Program-made: the position numbers and the translations under genes | Virus record (IMG/VR): IMGVR_UViG_3300050821_001577 | Coordinates: 1 to 60,471 of that record | Length of the DNA: 60,471 nt | Strand: one strand, 5' to 3' | From: a virus | The notes under the pieces: model-generated | Database searches by the model: none | Told to the model about the DNA's origin: nothing | What the model saw: only the letters and a program-made list of their open reading frames with translations | Shown here: piece by piece, positions 37,065 to 44,509 of the stretch | Numbering within the stretch: position 1 is the stretch's first letter | Layout: every line of letters starts with the position of its first letter

Positions 37065-38053
37065 ACGCTATCGTCAAATCTGATAGCCCACATGAGATCA
37101 TGGAATCAGTCTTGATCAAGGGCGATCTTTCCAAACTCACCGCAGAGGAGCGCAATTCATACTATACGGCGGTATGCAAGAGCGTCGGATTGAACCCGCT
37201 TACAAAACCGTTGGAATACATCACGCTGAATGGCAAACTTCGCCTCTACGCGCTCAAGGATTGCACGGACCAACTCCGCTCAATCCACAATATCTCGGTT
37301 ACCGATCTTTCTGAGAGCGAACGTGAAGGCGTCTTTGTGGTCAAGGCCAAGGTTGCCAATGCGAACGGACGGACGGACGTTTCAACTGGTGCCGCCAATA
37401 TCGCCGGTCTCAAGGGCGAAGCTCTGGCCAATGCCCTCATGAAAGCAGAGACCAAAGCCAAGCGTCGGGCCACCCTGTCTATTTGCGGACTTGGTCTATT
37501 GGATGATACCGAGGTTGACGACATCCCAGCGGCTCAGAAAGCACCCGCTGAACGCTCCCGCGTGCCAAGCCCGTCTGATGCACCAGCCCTTGAGAAGGCC
37601 GCTCCTGAGCCTCCGCAAGGCCCGCAATTGGTCAAGGGCGGAAAGGACGCCGCAAGCTGGGCCAAGCTGTACATTGAGGCGCTGTTGACCTCGGATAGCC
37701 CCGAGACGGTGATGCAGTGGGTGGATGCGAACCAAAATCCGCTCAGCCGGATATCCAAGGATGAGGCCAAGAAAATCACGGTGATAACCGAGAAGCATCT
37801 GGCATTTCTCCGCAAGACCGCGCCGAAGGAAGATCCGATCAGCAGCGGCGTTCCGAAGTCGAATGCCATGCCTAACGTTGGTTCCAATCAATGGATGACT
37901 TGGGCGCTCGGCAAGATCGCCGAGACCGATGCTGGCGATGAAATGGATGCACTGTTCGAATCATTCGATGCATGGTGGGATGATCTTCTACCCAGCGATA
38001 AGGAAAGCCTGCTTGGGGCCAGGAAAACGCGAGAGGCAACGCAAGAACCATGA
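37061..38053 (+). CDS. Single-strand annealing recombinase (RecT/Bet-like)
   Basis: A 330-residue protein. N-terminal annealase-type core: YYTAVCKSVGLNPLTKPLEY, ITLNGKLRLYALKDCTDQLR, VKAKVANANGRTDVSTGAAN, and KAETKAKRRATLSICGLGLL (about 120-150), the K/R-rich end of the Bet-type domain. C-terminal half is Pro/Ala-rich then helical. It binds ssDNA and anneals it to complementary strands. Start ATG overlaps the previous stop. No exonuclease partner is visible. Confidence 0.85.
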   Translation: MNAIVKSDSPHEIMESVLIKGDLSKLTAEERNSYYTAVCKSVGLNPLTKPLEYITLNGKLRLYALKDCTDQLRSIHNISVTDLSESEREGVFVVKAKVANANGRTDVSTGAANIAGLKGEALANALMKAETKAKRRATLSICGLGLLDDTEVDDIPAAQKAPAERSRVPSPSDAPALEKAAPEPPQGPQLVKGGKDAASWAKLYIEALLTSDSPETVMQWVDANQNPLSRISKDEAKKITVITEKHLAFLRKTAPKEDPISSGVPKSNAMPNVGSNQWMTWALGKIAETDAGDEMDALFESFDAWWDDLLPSDKESLLGARKTREATQEP

Positions 38054-38565
38054 AGGTAGAACCGGTCGCATTCATCTATGATGGCCGGTCAATGGTGCCA
38101 CTTGATCGGTACCGAGAGCTCGCCAACAGACAATTCCGCGCCGGCACCGTTTATGCGTTGATCCCGCATCGTGACCGATCGTCTGTCAGTCACCGCCACA
38201 TGTTCGCTTCGATAAAAAAGGGTTTCGACAATATTCCTGAGGCGTTGGCCAATCGCTGGAAAAGTCCAGATCATCTCAGGAAGTGGTGCTTAATTCAGGA
38301 AGGATATGCAGACGAACTGACCCACATATGCGCCAACGTGAATGAAGCAAAAAGCACCGCTGCGTTGATCCAGACGATAGATGAATATGCCGTGATCAAA
38401 AGGACTGGAAACATTCTGACCATTTGGACGGCCCAATCTCAGGACGAAAACCACATGGGCCACGATGAGTTTCAGGAATCCAAAACAAAAATATTGGAGC
38501 GCATCGCCTCCATGTGCGGAATTTCACTGGAAGAACTCACCAAGAACGCGAAGGAAACGACATGA
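38050..38565 (+). CDS. Conserved phage protein of the recombination block
   Basis: A 171-residue protein: GTVYALIPHRDRSSVSHRHM, IKKGFDNIPEALANRWKSPD, HLRKWCLIQEGYADEL, then a C-terminal acidic domain ending QESKTKILERIASMCGISLE. The WKSPxHLRKWxLIxxGYxDE signature recurs in phage proteins beside recombinases and resolvases. A role in DNA recombination is plausible, unproven. ATGA-coupled at both ends. Confidence 0.75.
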   Translation: MKVEPVAFIYDGRSMVPLDRYRELANRQFRAGTVYALIPHRDRSSVSHRHMFASIKKGFDNIPEALANRWKSPDHLRKWCLIQEGYADELTHICANVNEAKSTAALIQTIDEYAVIKRTGNILTIWTAQSQDENHMGHDEFQESKTKILERIASMCGISLEELTKNAKETT

Positions 38566-38753
38566 GCGATACCGATGACGATATCGATTATGATCCTGCC
38601 CTTGATGAAGAAGACTGCTGGAATTGCGGCGGCGAAGGCCGCGTGAACAATTGCATTGATGGCTGCTGCGTTGATCAGGACGACATCTATTGCCCATATT
38701 GCTCGAAGCGATGCGATATCTGCAACCCGCCGAAGAAAGATACTCCCAAATGA
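38562..38753 (+). CDS. Small cysteine-rich zinc-finger protein (DnaJ-like repeat)
   Basis: A 63-residue acidic protein with CWNCGGEG, CIDGCC and CPYCSKRCDIC, i.e. multiple CxxC pairs like the zinc module of DnaJ. Start overlaps the previous stop. Two zinc sites are possible. Function unknown. Confidence 0.75.
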   Translation: MSDTDDDIDYDPALDEEDCWNCGGEGRVNNCIDGCCVDQDDIYCPYCSKRCDICNPPKKDTPK

Positions 38754-39145
38754 GCGCGGTCCACTCCAAGGAAACCATTGCCTCAATCGCCAGATTTGCG
38801 GAAAATGGCCTGTCGGCATCGCAAATCGTTGCGGAATTAGGTAATATCTTCAATCGCAACCAAATAATCGGGCTCGCGTTCAGAAATAAAATTCCGCTTC
38901 ATGGCGTCGCAAAACCGAGAGAGCCGAGGAAACCCGTGGCAAAACCTCCATACATGCAATGCGAGCCGGTTGCGGAGGATGCCGTTGAATCGCCCCGAAC
39001 CGATTTGATCATGTTTGAGCAGTTGGGGCCGCAAAGCTGCAGGTTTCCGTTTGGGAATGAGAATTATCTATTCTGCGGCCGGACGAAGTTTGGTGATTTG
39101 CCCTACTGTGCCAAATGCTGCCGCGTGGCTTATCGGGAACGATGA
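38750..39145 (+). CDS. GcrA-like regulator
   Basis: A 131-residue protein with the two ends of GcrA: N-terminal HTH-like SIARFAENGLSASQIVAELGNIFNRNQIIGLAFR (12-45) and C-terminal Cys-rich motif SCRFPFGNENYLFCGR...LPYCAKCCRVAY (96-128). GcrA is a sigma70 co-activator of Alphaproteobacteria acting at methylated promoters. A phage copy, next to adenine and cytosine methyltransferase genes elsewhere in the genome, could redirect host transcription. ATGA-coupled. Confidence 0.82.
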   Translation: MSAVHSKETIASIARFAENGLSASQIVAELGNIFNRNQIIGLAFRNKIPLHGVAKPREPRKPVAKPPYMQCEPVAEDAVESPRTDLIMFEQLGPQSCRFPFGNENYLFCGRTKFGDLPYCAKCCRVAYRER

Positions 39146-39384
39146 AGGCCAGCCTCGTGCATAGAATTGATATCGCCTTGGCAGGTCAGCCGATGTCGTT
39201 TGCTGGGCTTGCGGAGGCGCTGTATCCCAATCGGAAGTCTTGGCGGTGCTCATCCCATGGTGGCCCGCCAGGTGCATTCATGGCCTTGTCAGCCGCTCTG
39301 CGTCGCGGCGGATTTCACGTTTCTCTATCGGCCAAGCCGGGGCCGCAAAACAGGATGGTTTATCCAAGGGTGAGAAAGGGATGA
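39142..39384 (+). CDS. Small winged-helix-like protein (80 aa)
   Basis: MKASLVHRIDIALAGQPMSF, AGLAEALYPNRKSWRCSSHG, then MALSAALRRGGFHVSLSAKP: helix-turn-helix plus a beta wing, as in winged-helix proteins. Basic. Start overlaps the GcrA-like stop. Likely DNA-binding; family not recognised. Confidence 0.7.
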   Translation: MKASLVHRIDIALAGQPMSFAGLAEALYPNRKSWRCSSHGGPPGAFMALSAALRRGGFHVSLSAKPGPQNRMVYPRVRKG

Positions 39385-39764
39385 AGATGACACGAGAATT
39401 TTCCACATGCGACGTTCTATCAACAGTAACCGGAGTCCTGATTGGGCCGATCGGCGGCGTGTACGAGGTCCTAAGCTGGATGACAGGTGAAGATGTCTTT
39501 ACGCATCAGATCCCGCGCATCGGCAAGGAAGCTGTTTCTGTGCTCATCGAGCGCCATCCTCTCTTGCAACAAGCAATTGACGAAGCAAAACTAGTCACAC
39601 CTGAAAACTGGCAGGAATGGCGGCAAACGTGGGAAGATCGTTACGGGCTGACAATTGCTGTTCCCAAATTTGACGAAGATTCCCATGAGAGAATAGATCC
39701 GATATCCGAACTAGCGGAAAAGTTGGAGCCAAACCGAATTATTGTAGTTAAGGGTGAAAAATAA
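39381..39764 (+). CDS. DUF7736-like protein
   Basis: A 127-residue protein whose N-terminus, TREFSTCDVLSTVTGVLIGP...GVYEVLSWMTGEDVFTHQIP, matches the DUF7736 pattern of small phage proteins with unknown function. The C-terminal half is acidic and helical. ATGA overlap upstream, TAATG downstream. Confidence 0.75.
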   Translation: MKMTREFSTCDVLSTVTGVLIGPIGGVYEVLSWMTGEDVFTHQIPRIGKEAVSVLIERHPLLQQAIDEAKLVTPENWQEWRQTWEDRYGLTIAVPKFDEDSHERIDPISELAEKLEPNRIIVVKGEK

Positions 39765-40378
39765 TGATCCACGATCGCGAATCAACCGAAGCGAGGTTCT
39801 TCGAGGAATATGACCGGATGAAGCTGGACCTAGCCGAAGCCCAGCAGAAGGTCATGCTTCTGACAGATCAACTCAGGCAGGCGAACGCCGAAAACCAAGC
39901 ATTCGCCTACAAGGTCGATTTTCTGAAATTGGAGGTGGATCGCGTTACCGCAAGCCGGGAGCAATATGAGCGGGTGGCCATCCGGGTCAGTGCCAAGATG
40001 GAGGGCGCCACAGCGATGATGATCAGGCAGCTTGGGGACCTCCAGGAGGAGATAAAAGCTGCGGCCTTCGCCGAAGTACCTGGGAAGGTCAAAGACGCAC
40101 CGGAGAGGCCCGCAGAGGCCGAGGAACCTCTTTCAGAACGCATTTCCGGCAAAGGAGAACTAGGACTTGGAATCCACGGAATTCCCAAGGAATGGCCAGA
40201 AGGAAGCTTCTCGCTGGAGGTTCTTGGCAAGCTTATCGGTGCCGCAGATGAGCCACCGGCAGAAAATCCTACCAAAATCGACACCAGACAGATCGGCCGA
40301 AACTACGGCGCTGGCTTTGGCGATTCGGCCAGCCTCCTGCCGCCGCCTCGGTTTGGCAATGGCCCAATTAATTCGTAA
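39764..40378 (+). CDS. Coiled-coil protein ending in promoter C motif
   Basis: A 204-residue protein with a long coiled coil (about 10-110) and a disordered acidic/Pro-rich C-terminal half. Its last codons ATT AAT TCG TAA are part of the promoter C upstream box, exactly as in the gene at 34132. Function unknown. Confidence 0.75.
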   Translation: MIHDRESTEARFFEEYDRMKLDLAEAQQKVMLLTDQLRQANAENQAFAYKVDFLKLEVDRVTASREQYERVAIRVSAKMEGATAMMIRQLGDLQEEIKAAAFAEVPGKVKDAPERPAEAEEPLSERISGKGELGLGIHGIPKEWPEGSFSLEVLGKLIGAADEPPAENPTKIDTRQIGRNYGAGFGDSASLLPPPRFGNGPINS

Positions 40379-40415
40379 ACCAGCCGTTGACATAAACCCG
40401 GATTTGTGGTCATAT
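40369..40415 (+). promoter_or_regulatory. Conserved-motif promoter C (rightward)
   Basis: AATTAATTCGTAAACCA box (ending 40382), TTGACA (-35, 40387-40392), 17 nt, TCATAT (-10, 40410-40415) preceded by TGG. About 38 nt before the gene at 40453. Same layout as promoters A and B. Confidence 0.78.
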
Positions 40416-40452
40416 TGATTTGTCAATGGTGCCCGCCAAGATGGAGACGACA

Positions 40453-40737
40453 ATGGCCAATCTCGAAAATTTCGCAGAAACCCGCGGTTTCGATCTTTTC
40501 ACCACCCGCGTAATGGCCGTGATCGGCGATGCTTCGCGCGATATCGGCTCGATTTACGATCTGATGGACGACAACGTGAGCCTTATCACCGTTGGTCCTT
40601 CGCAGGGCCAGGACGAGCAGCGCGGTGCCTACGACTGGTGGCCGCTGTATATCGATGGCAATGTTGTTGGCGAATTGCGCGACGACGCCTGCGGCATGAC
40701 CATTCATACAGTCGCCGAAATTCTGGACGAAACATGA
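40453..40737 (+). CDS. Hypothetical protein, first gene after promoter C (94 aa)
   Basis: Starts at MANLENFAETRGFDLFTTRV (GGAGACGACA upstream). Acidic alpha/beta protein. Its ATG lies ~30 nt from the predicted transcription start. Function unknown. Confidence 0.75.
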   Translation: MANLENFAETRGFDLFTTRVMAVIGDASRDIGSIYDLMDDNVSLITVGPSQGQDEQRGAYDWWPLYIDGNVVGELRDDACGMTIHTVAEILDET

Positions 40738-40781
40738 CTCCCGCTGAGATCCAGAGCATCCGCCATGACACCATCAAATAA
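40734..40781 (+). CDS. Very short reading frame (15 aa), possible coupling peptide
   Basis: ATG overlapping the previous stop; encodes MTPAEIQSIRHDTIK. It ends inside the next gene's start region. It may only serve re-initiation. Low confidence. Confidence 0.3.
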   Translation: MTPAEIQSIRHDTIK

Positions 40782-40935
40782 TGCGCTTTTGGCTTGTGCC
40801 AAATGGCTTAGTTACTGTCTTGCGATCGGTTGGTCACGTAGTGACCTTGATCGCTTGGAGCAACTTTGGTGGAAATATCATGATGATCGAGGAAATTTGC
40901 TGATGGGACCTATAGTCCAAACGCGCGAATCATGA
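40765..40935 (+). CDS. Hypothetical protein (56 aa)
   Basis: MTPSNNALLACAKWLSYCLA then a charged helical tail (DLDRLEQLWWKYHDDRGNLL). Weak Shine-Dalgarno. It overlaps the next gene by ATGA. Function unknown. Confidence 0.6.
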   Translation: MTPSNNALLACAKWLSYCLAIGWSRSDLDRLEQLWWKYHDDRGNLLMGPIVQTRES

Positions 40936-41024
40936 CCGCCTCAGCCGTGAAATGGCATTGGACCATCCGCGCGATCGTGGCGCTGATCGTGGTGGCGGCT
41001 ATCGTCGGGAGGATTTGGTTGTGA
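40932..41024 (+). CDS. Single-span membrane microprotein (30 aa)
   Basis: MTASAVKWHWTIRAIVALIV continues VAAIVGRIWL: one transmembrane helix. Coupled by ATGA upstream and GTGA downstream. Function unknown. Confidence 0.6.
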   Translation: MTASAVKWHWTIRAIVALIVVAAIVGRIWL

Positions 41025-41224
41025 GCAGACGTATGCCTAAAGAACTTTTGCGAAAACTTAAATCAGCTCGCCAGTCCGCCACACTTCAGAATGCGAGCTT
41101 TGGCAATTTCGGCGATGAGACTGAGTTTGTCAAAAAACTGGTGGCCTTGCATCATCTGACATGGATCATCGGTCCGCTTGATCAGGTCATAAAATGGGCT
41201 GAGAACGAAGGGACCGAACAATGA
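41021..41224 (+). CDS. Hypothetical protein (67 aa, GTG start)
   Basis: GTG overlapping the previous stop, with GGGAGG 8 nt upstream. Basic N-terminus (MSRRMPKELLRKLKSARQSA), helical (FVKKLVALHHLTWIIGPLDQVIKWAENEG). Function unknown. Confidence 0.65.
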   Translation: MSRRMPKELLRKLKSARQSATLQNASFGNFGDETEFVKKLVALHHLTWIIGPLDQVIKWAENEGTEQ

Positions 41225-41274
41225 CCCACCTAACCACCCGCCTAGCCGTCCGCGCGATTTCGGAGACAGTCTGA
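41221..41274 (+). CDS. Very short reading frame (17 aa), possible leader
   Basis: ATG overlaps the previous stop and TGA overlaps the MazG-like ATG (TGATG). Encodes MTHLTTRLAVRAISETV. It probably keeps ribosomes moving into the next gene. Low confidence as a protein. Confidence 0.35.
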   Translation: MTHLTTRLAVRAISETV

Positions 41275-41858
41275 TGACGAGACCCCGTGAGTTTATGCGA
41301 TGGGCCGGTGAAATCTTTGGACCGATTTCTTTGGATCCGCATGAGCGCGTCACGAGATTCCTTGAGGAGGCGCTGGAAGTCGCCCACGCGGCCGGAGTTC
41401 AGCCAGTTCTCCTTGACAAGATCATTGATCGAGTTTGGCAAAAGGCCCCAAATCCCAGTGATCTACCAAAAGAGATTGGGCAGGCCCAAGCTTGCCTGGA
41501 AATGTTTTCTGAAAGCATAGGCCTATCAGCAGATGAGGAGGCAAACCGGGAATTTGACCGGGTCAGAATTATTCCGAAAGACGAATGGACGCGCCGGCAT
41601 CAAGCCAAGGTTGCCCTTGGAATAGCAAGTGCGATCCTCCTGGCGATCGTGATGCAGACCGAGGTGCATGCCGGTGAGCTGGTCCCGCCGGAATGGCCCG
41701 GGAACCCGGCAATCTGCACACTGACCGGCCACATTCTGACGTGCAAGCCAGCCGATCGTCAGAAGCTAACGCCCAACTGCGCCCCCGGCTACGAGCAGGC
41801 CTGCCAGCAGCGCGACCATGGCACGGACGGGCTGCGGCGATCGGAGCAGAAACAATGA
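41274..41858 (+). CDS. MazG-like NTP pyrophosphohydrolase fused to membrane/secreted tail
   Basis: A 194-residue protein. Residues ~20-115 match MazG-like proteins (ERVTRFLEEALEVAHAAGV, PKEIGQAQACLEMFSESIGLSADEEANREFDRV), normally ~100 residues long and ending near RRHQAKV. Here the chain continues through a membrane segment (ALGIASAILLAIVMQTEVHA, 111-130) into a Cys-containing tail (AICTLTGHILTCKPADRQKL). Either a true fusion or a fusion of two neighbouring genes. MazG enzymes hydrolyse NTPs or (p)ppGpp-type signals. Confidence 0.7.
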   Translation: MTRPREFMRWAGEIFGPISLDPHERVTRFLEEALEVAHAAGVQPVLLDKIIDRVWQKAPNPSDLPKEIGQAQACLEMFSESIGLSADEEANREFDRVRIIPKDEWTRRHQAKVALGIASAILLAIVMQTEVHAGELVPPEWPGNPAICTLTGHILTCKPADRQKLTPNCAPGYEQACQQRDHGTDGLRRSEQKQ

Positions 41859-42040
41859 TAGTTGCCTGCGAAAAGTTTCAAGACAAAGTCTATATCGTGG
41901 ACGGAAACGGACGATTTTGGCGTTTCGAAATCAACTGGGCTGGCGAACCGCAGGTGATAGCCCTAACCAAACTGTTTCGCCCCGACGAACTCAATGCCAT
42001 GGTTCGCCCTCAACTTGCTCACTGGGATACGTCACTATGA
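41855..42040 (+). CDS. Hypothetical protein (61 aa)
   Basis: MIVACEKFQDKVYIVDGNGR, a beta-rich small protein (FWRFEINWAGEPQVIALTKLF). ATGA-coupled at both ends. Function unknown. Confidence 0.65.
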   Translation: MIVACEKFQDKVYIVDGNGRFWRFEINWAGEPQVIALTKLFRPDELNAMVRPQLAHWDTSL

Positions 42041-42720
42041 CCGACACCCTCGCCGACCACATCCGCGACGCAGCGGCCAATCTCAAGGCCGGGATTGAGA
42101 AGCTGAAACCGTTGACTGAACAAGCACTCCTCGCCAACGGCTGCCGTTGCGCGACCCGCGACCGTATGCCGCCCGAGATCCACAAAGCCATGCACGCGCT
42201 GAGCTATGCGGTGAAGGCGGTGGAGGCTCAATCTTCCGTGGACCACCAGCAGCGACGTGGAGTTGCTTGGGATATCATCGATGAAGCGATTGTCGCTTAC
42301 GATCAATGGATGCTGGATGATGACTACCAACCTGGAAAGGTTATGGCAAATATCATCAGCCAAATGCGCGAGCGGAGGAACCTGTATACGGTACAGGCTG
42401 CCGACGCCAAGGCAGAGCCGGTCGGCTGGCGCTACGGACGGAAGGATTGGAATCGCAAAATCTGGCGGGTGGTCACGGAAACTCCGACCTTCGAAACTCC
42501 CGATGATTGGATCGTAGAACCCCTATTCGCCGCCCCTCCCGCCGTGGACAGAGCGGCGGTGATCGAGGCCTTGGAGAAATGTCGCACCTCTTATTGCGGA
42601 TACGCGATCACCAATCCGGATCAATATCCCGAAGTGTTGGCAAGCTTCTGGAAGGAACTTCAGCGCATCGACGGAATTGCTCGCGCCGCCCTCGCCGATG
42701 CCAAGGGGGATGGGAAGTGA
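42037..42720 (+). CDS. Hypothetical early protein (227 aa)
   Basis: Starts at MTDTLADHIRDAAANLKAGI (ATGA overlap). Helical N-terminal half; a middle DUF551-like strand region (VGWRYGRKDWNRKIWRVVTE...DDWIVEPLFAAPPAVDRAAV) that resembles small phage proteins ending in the EPLFAAPP motif; helical C-terminus. Function unknown. Confidence 0.75.
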   Translation: MTDTLADHIRDAAANLKAGIEKLKPLTEQALLANGCRCATRDRMPPEIHKAMHALSYAVKAVEAQSSVDHQQRRGVAWDIIDEAIVAYDQWMLDDDYQPGKVMANIISQMRERRNLYTVQAADAKAEPVGWRYGRKDWNRKIWRVVTETPTFETPDDWIVEPLFAAPPAVDRAAVIEALEKCRTSYCGYAITNPDQYPEVLASFWKELQRIDGIARAALADAKGDGK

Positions 42721-42833
42721 TCATCAAGCCACCTCGATGTGATTGGCTGAAAGTACCGTACAAGGATAAGCGCGTCGGATATTCGTGGCGTTGCAGATCA
42801 TGCGGCTATCGCGGGCGAGGAAAGATCCAATGA
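42717..42833 (+). CDS. Small zinc-ribbon protein (38 aa, GTG start)
   Basis: GTG overlaps the previous stop. Basic product with CDWLKV, WRCRSCGYRG; three cysteines near one another and strong Lys/Arg content. ATGA overlap downstream. Function unknown. Confidence 0.6.
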   Translation: MIIKPPRCDWLKVPYKDKRVGYSWRCRSCGYRGRGKIQ

Positions 42834-43063
42834 GGGACTCTAGAGTTAGGGCAGAAACGGCCGAAGCCGAGATCCGACGCATTGCGAAGGAAGCCATGGA
42901 TGCCGTTTCATCCATGGCCGCTCGATCAATAGTCGTGGAAGCTGCACTCAGGGTGATTATGAAACATGGTCTTCTGGATGAATTTTCGCATGAGATTAAC
43001 CACCCATCCGCCGACCCGACGCCATCGGCCCCCACGCCAGAGCGGCCAGAGCAAGAGCCGTAA
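42830..43063 (+). CDS. Last rightward gene, helical protein (77 aa)
   Basis: MRDSRVRAETAEAEIRRIAK, helical, with Pro-rich tail (SADPTPSAPTPERPEQEP). The rightward block ends here; no strong terminator is visible in the 94 bp before the oppositely directed lysis block. Function unknown. Confidence 0.7.
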   Translation: MRDSRVRAETAEAEIRRIAKEAMDAVSSMAARSIVVEAALRVIMKHGLLDEFSHEINHPSADPTPSAPTPERPEQEP

Positions 43064-43157
43064 CAGCGTGTATCCATACCCATCGGCGGCGGTGATCAAG
43101 ATCGGTTTGCAATCCGAAAGATTTTGCTGAGCTTTTCATGTTAACGAAAGGTCAATT

Positions 43158-43331
43158 TCATGGGCTCACTTCCTCAATCGTTATCCGATACGTCTTGTCA
43201 GGCTGCAGCTCACCCAACGCCTTGGCAATCTCACCATGGAAATGCCCTTGCTCGGCCTCGAATTTTATCAGCACCCAACGTGTATGAAGGTTCTTTGAGA
43301 TCGACGCAGCGCATTTGGCCAGGAACTGCAT
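43158..43331 (-). CDS. Hypothetical protein at end of lysis block (57 aa)
   Basis: ATG overlaps the stop of the spanin-like gene (TGATG). MQFLAKCAASISKNLHTRWV, then WVLIKFEAEQGHFHGEIAKALGEL...YRITIEEV: alpha/beta. Last gene of the leftward late operon. Function unknown. Confidence 0.65.
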   Translation of the reverse strand: MQFLAKCAASISKNLHTRWVLIKFEAEQGHFHGEIAKALGELQPDKTYRITIEEVSP

Positions 43332-43807
43332 CACTTTGGCACTGCAGTAACGGGGACCATTATCCGCTGTCGCAGGCTCTCAAGTTCGGCCCGCAGCGCT
43401 TTGACATCCTCCAGGATCGTCGGAGTGTTTCGCCGATCGATTTCCTCGTTATGGCGATCAAGGCGTTCCCAGCGCGCTTGCAGGTCCGCTATTTGCGCAG
43501 CTTGCCCGGCCCTCTGTTTGTGCACCTCATCCAATGCATCCGCCTGGCGCCCGATTCGCTGAATATCTGCCCGCAACCAAGCAAGCTCGGTGACGATGGT
43601 TTTTTTGTACTCGTCATTGGTTTGGATCGAGGTGTATAGCAACGCTAATTGCTTGCCGTCGCTCTCCCGGCCGACCTCCAGCTTCTCGATACGCTGTGCC
43701 TGCGGGATAATGACGACCGAATAAAGACTGCCCATTGTGACGACGATGGCGCTGAGAGCTCCAATCATCGTTCGAATCCAATCTCCATTAGCTCCGGTAG
43801 TCGGCAT
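43331..43807 (-). CDS. Membrane-anchored coiled-coil protein, possible i-spanin
   Basis: A 158-residue protein with an N-terminal transmembrane segment (IRTMIGALSAIVVTMGSLYSVVII, 11-34) followed by a long coiled coil (36-150, rich in Arg, Glu, Gln, Asp). N-terminal anchor plus periplasmic coiled coil is the Rz-type inner-membrane spanin layout, and the lysis context fits. No overlapping Rz1 lipoprotein gene was identified. Spanin function is inference. Confidence 0.6.
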   Translation of the reverse strand: MPTTGANGDWIRTMIGALSAIVVTMGSLYSVVIIPQAQRIEKLEVGRESDGKQLALLYTSIQTNDEYKKTIVTELAWLRADIQRIGRQADALDEVHKQRAGQAAQIADLQARWERLDRHNEEIDRRNTPTILEDVKALRAELESLRQRIMVPVTAVPK

Positions 43808-43810
43808 TCC

Positions 43811-44218
43811 TCACGCGTCCCGCCTCGCTTTTCGGAATAATGAAGACATCACCAATGGCCTGAACGCAATTCTACGACCTCCGAGAACATGGACCGGCGT
43901 CCTGCTATCAGGCGGACGCCTCCGCCGTTGCTTGAGCGCGATCGCGTTCCAGACGAAATTCAGCGCGCCGAAGATCATCGCCGCCATCATGGATTCGATC
44001 GAGAAGCACGCGGCTGATATCAGCAATACCGAAGATGTTGCAAGCAACCCGGCGCGGCGAATATCTTGCAAGAACACTGGCGCCGATTTGCAGGCAGCAT
44101 CCTGATCAGTTTGCCATGCCACGATGCCACACAGGATTGCGCCGACAACCTCGAATGCACGAAAAGCGTACATCAGCCGATAGTCGACCGTGAATGTCAC
44201 TACATTGGGATCAATCAT
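43811..44218 (-). CDS. Small multi-span membrane protein of lysis block
   Basis: About 135 residues from MIDPNVVTFTVDYRLMYAFR (AGAGG 8 nt upstream). Three hydrophobic segments (FEVVGAILCGIVAW, AGLLATSSVLLISAACFSI, MMAAMIFGALNFVWNAIAL), then a basic tail rich in Arg. Possibly a holin or antiholin partner of the gene at 44211. Overlaps it by 8 bp. Confidence 0.65.
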   Translation of the reverse strand: MIDPNVVTFTVDYRLMYAFRAFEVVGAILCGIVAWQTDQDAACKSAPVFLQDIRRAGLLATSSVLLISAACFSIESMMAAMIFGALNFVWNAIALKQRRRRPPDSRTPVHVLGGRRIAFRPLVMSSLFRKARRDA

Positions 44219-44507
44219 TTTTAAGCCTCTTGCTGACCCCCGCAAACCAACGGTTAACTAAATGAATCGCTCCCTGGCATAGGAATATGCCGACAACCCC
44301 GGTAAACCAAATCGTAGCGGCGTAATGGGTTCCAAAATATATACTGATTGCTGGACCTACCCCGATCGCCGCCATTCCTCCGACCGTCACATGCCGGAAC
44401 AGTTCCAAAAGCGAAATTCTCCGCATCGAAATGGCACCAGCAAAACCTCCGCTCATTCCAAGGATAAAATCCCTAACAGTTTGCGACGACCAGAAATCGT
44501 CGGACAT
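44211..44507 (-). CDS. Holin-like protein (LydA type)
   Basis: A 98-residue protein, N-terminal MSDDFWSSQTVRDFILGMSG, then membrane segments (GFAGAISMR, VGGMAAIGVGPAISIYFG, IWFTGVVGIFLCQGAIHLV) and a basic tail KRLKND. The pattern of a short amphipathic start and 2-3 membrane helices near an endolysin resembles LydA-type holins. It would set the time of lysis. Family assignment is moderate. Confidence 0.65.
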   Translation of the reverse strand: MSDDFWSSQTVRDFILGMSGGFAGAISMRRISLLELFRHVTVGGMAAIGVGPAISIYFGTHYAATIWFTGVVGIFLCQGAIHLVNRWFAGVSKRLKND

Positions 44508-44509
44508 TT

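Noticed and set aside
30782-43063. Lysogeny module (integrase, excisionase, attP)
   Set aside because: No recombinase catalytic motif or core-site repeat was found, despite the Cro-like regulator.
43064-43157. Possible bidirectional terminator between convergent blocks
   Set aside because: Only a weak 4-bp stem (TCGG/CCGA) with a short T-run was found; insufficient.
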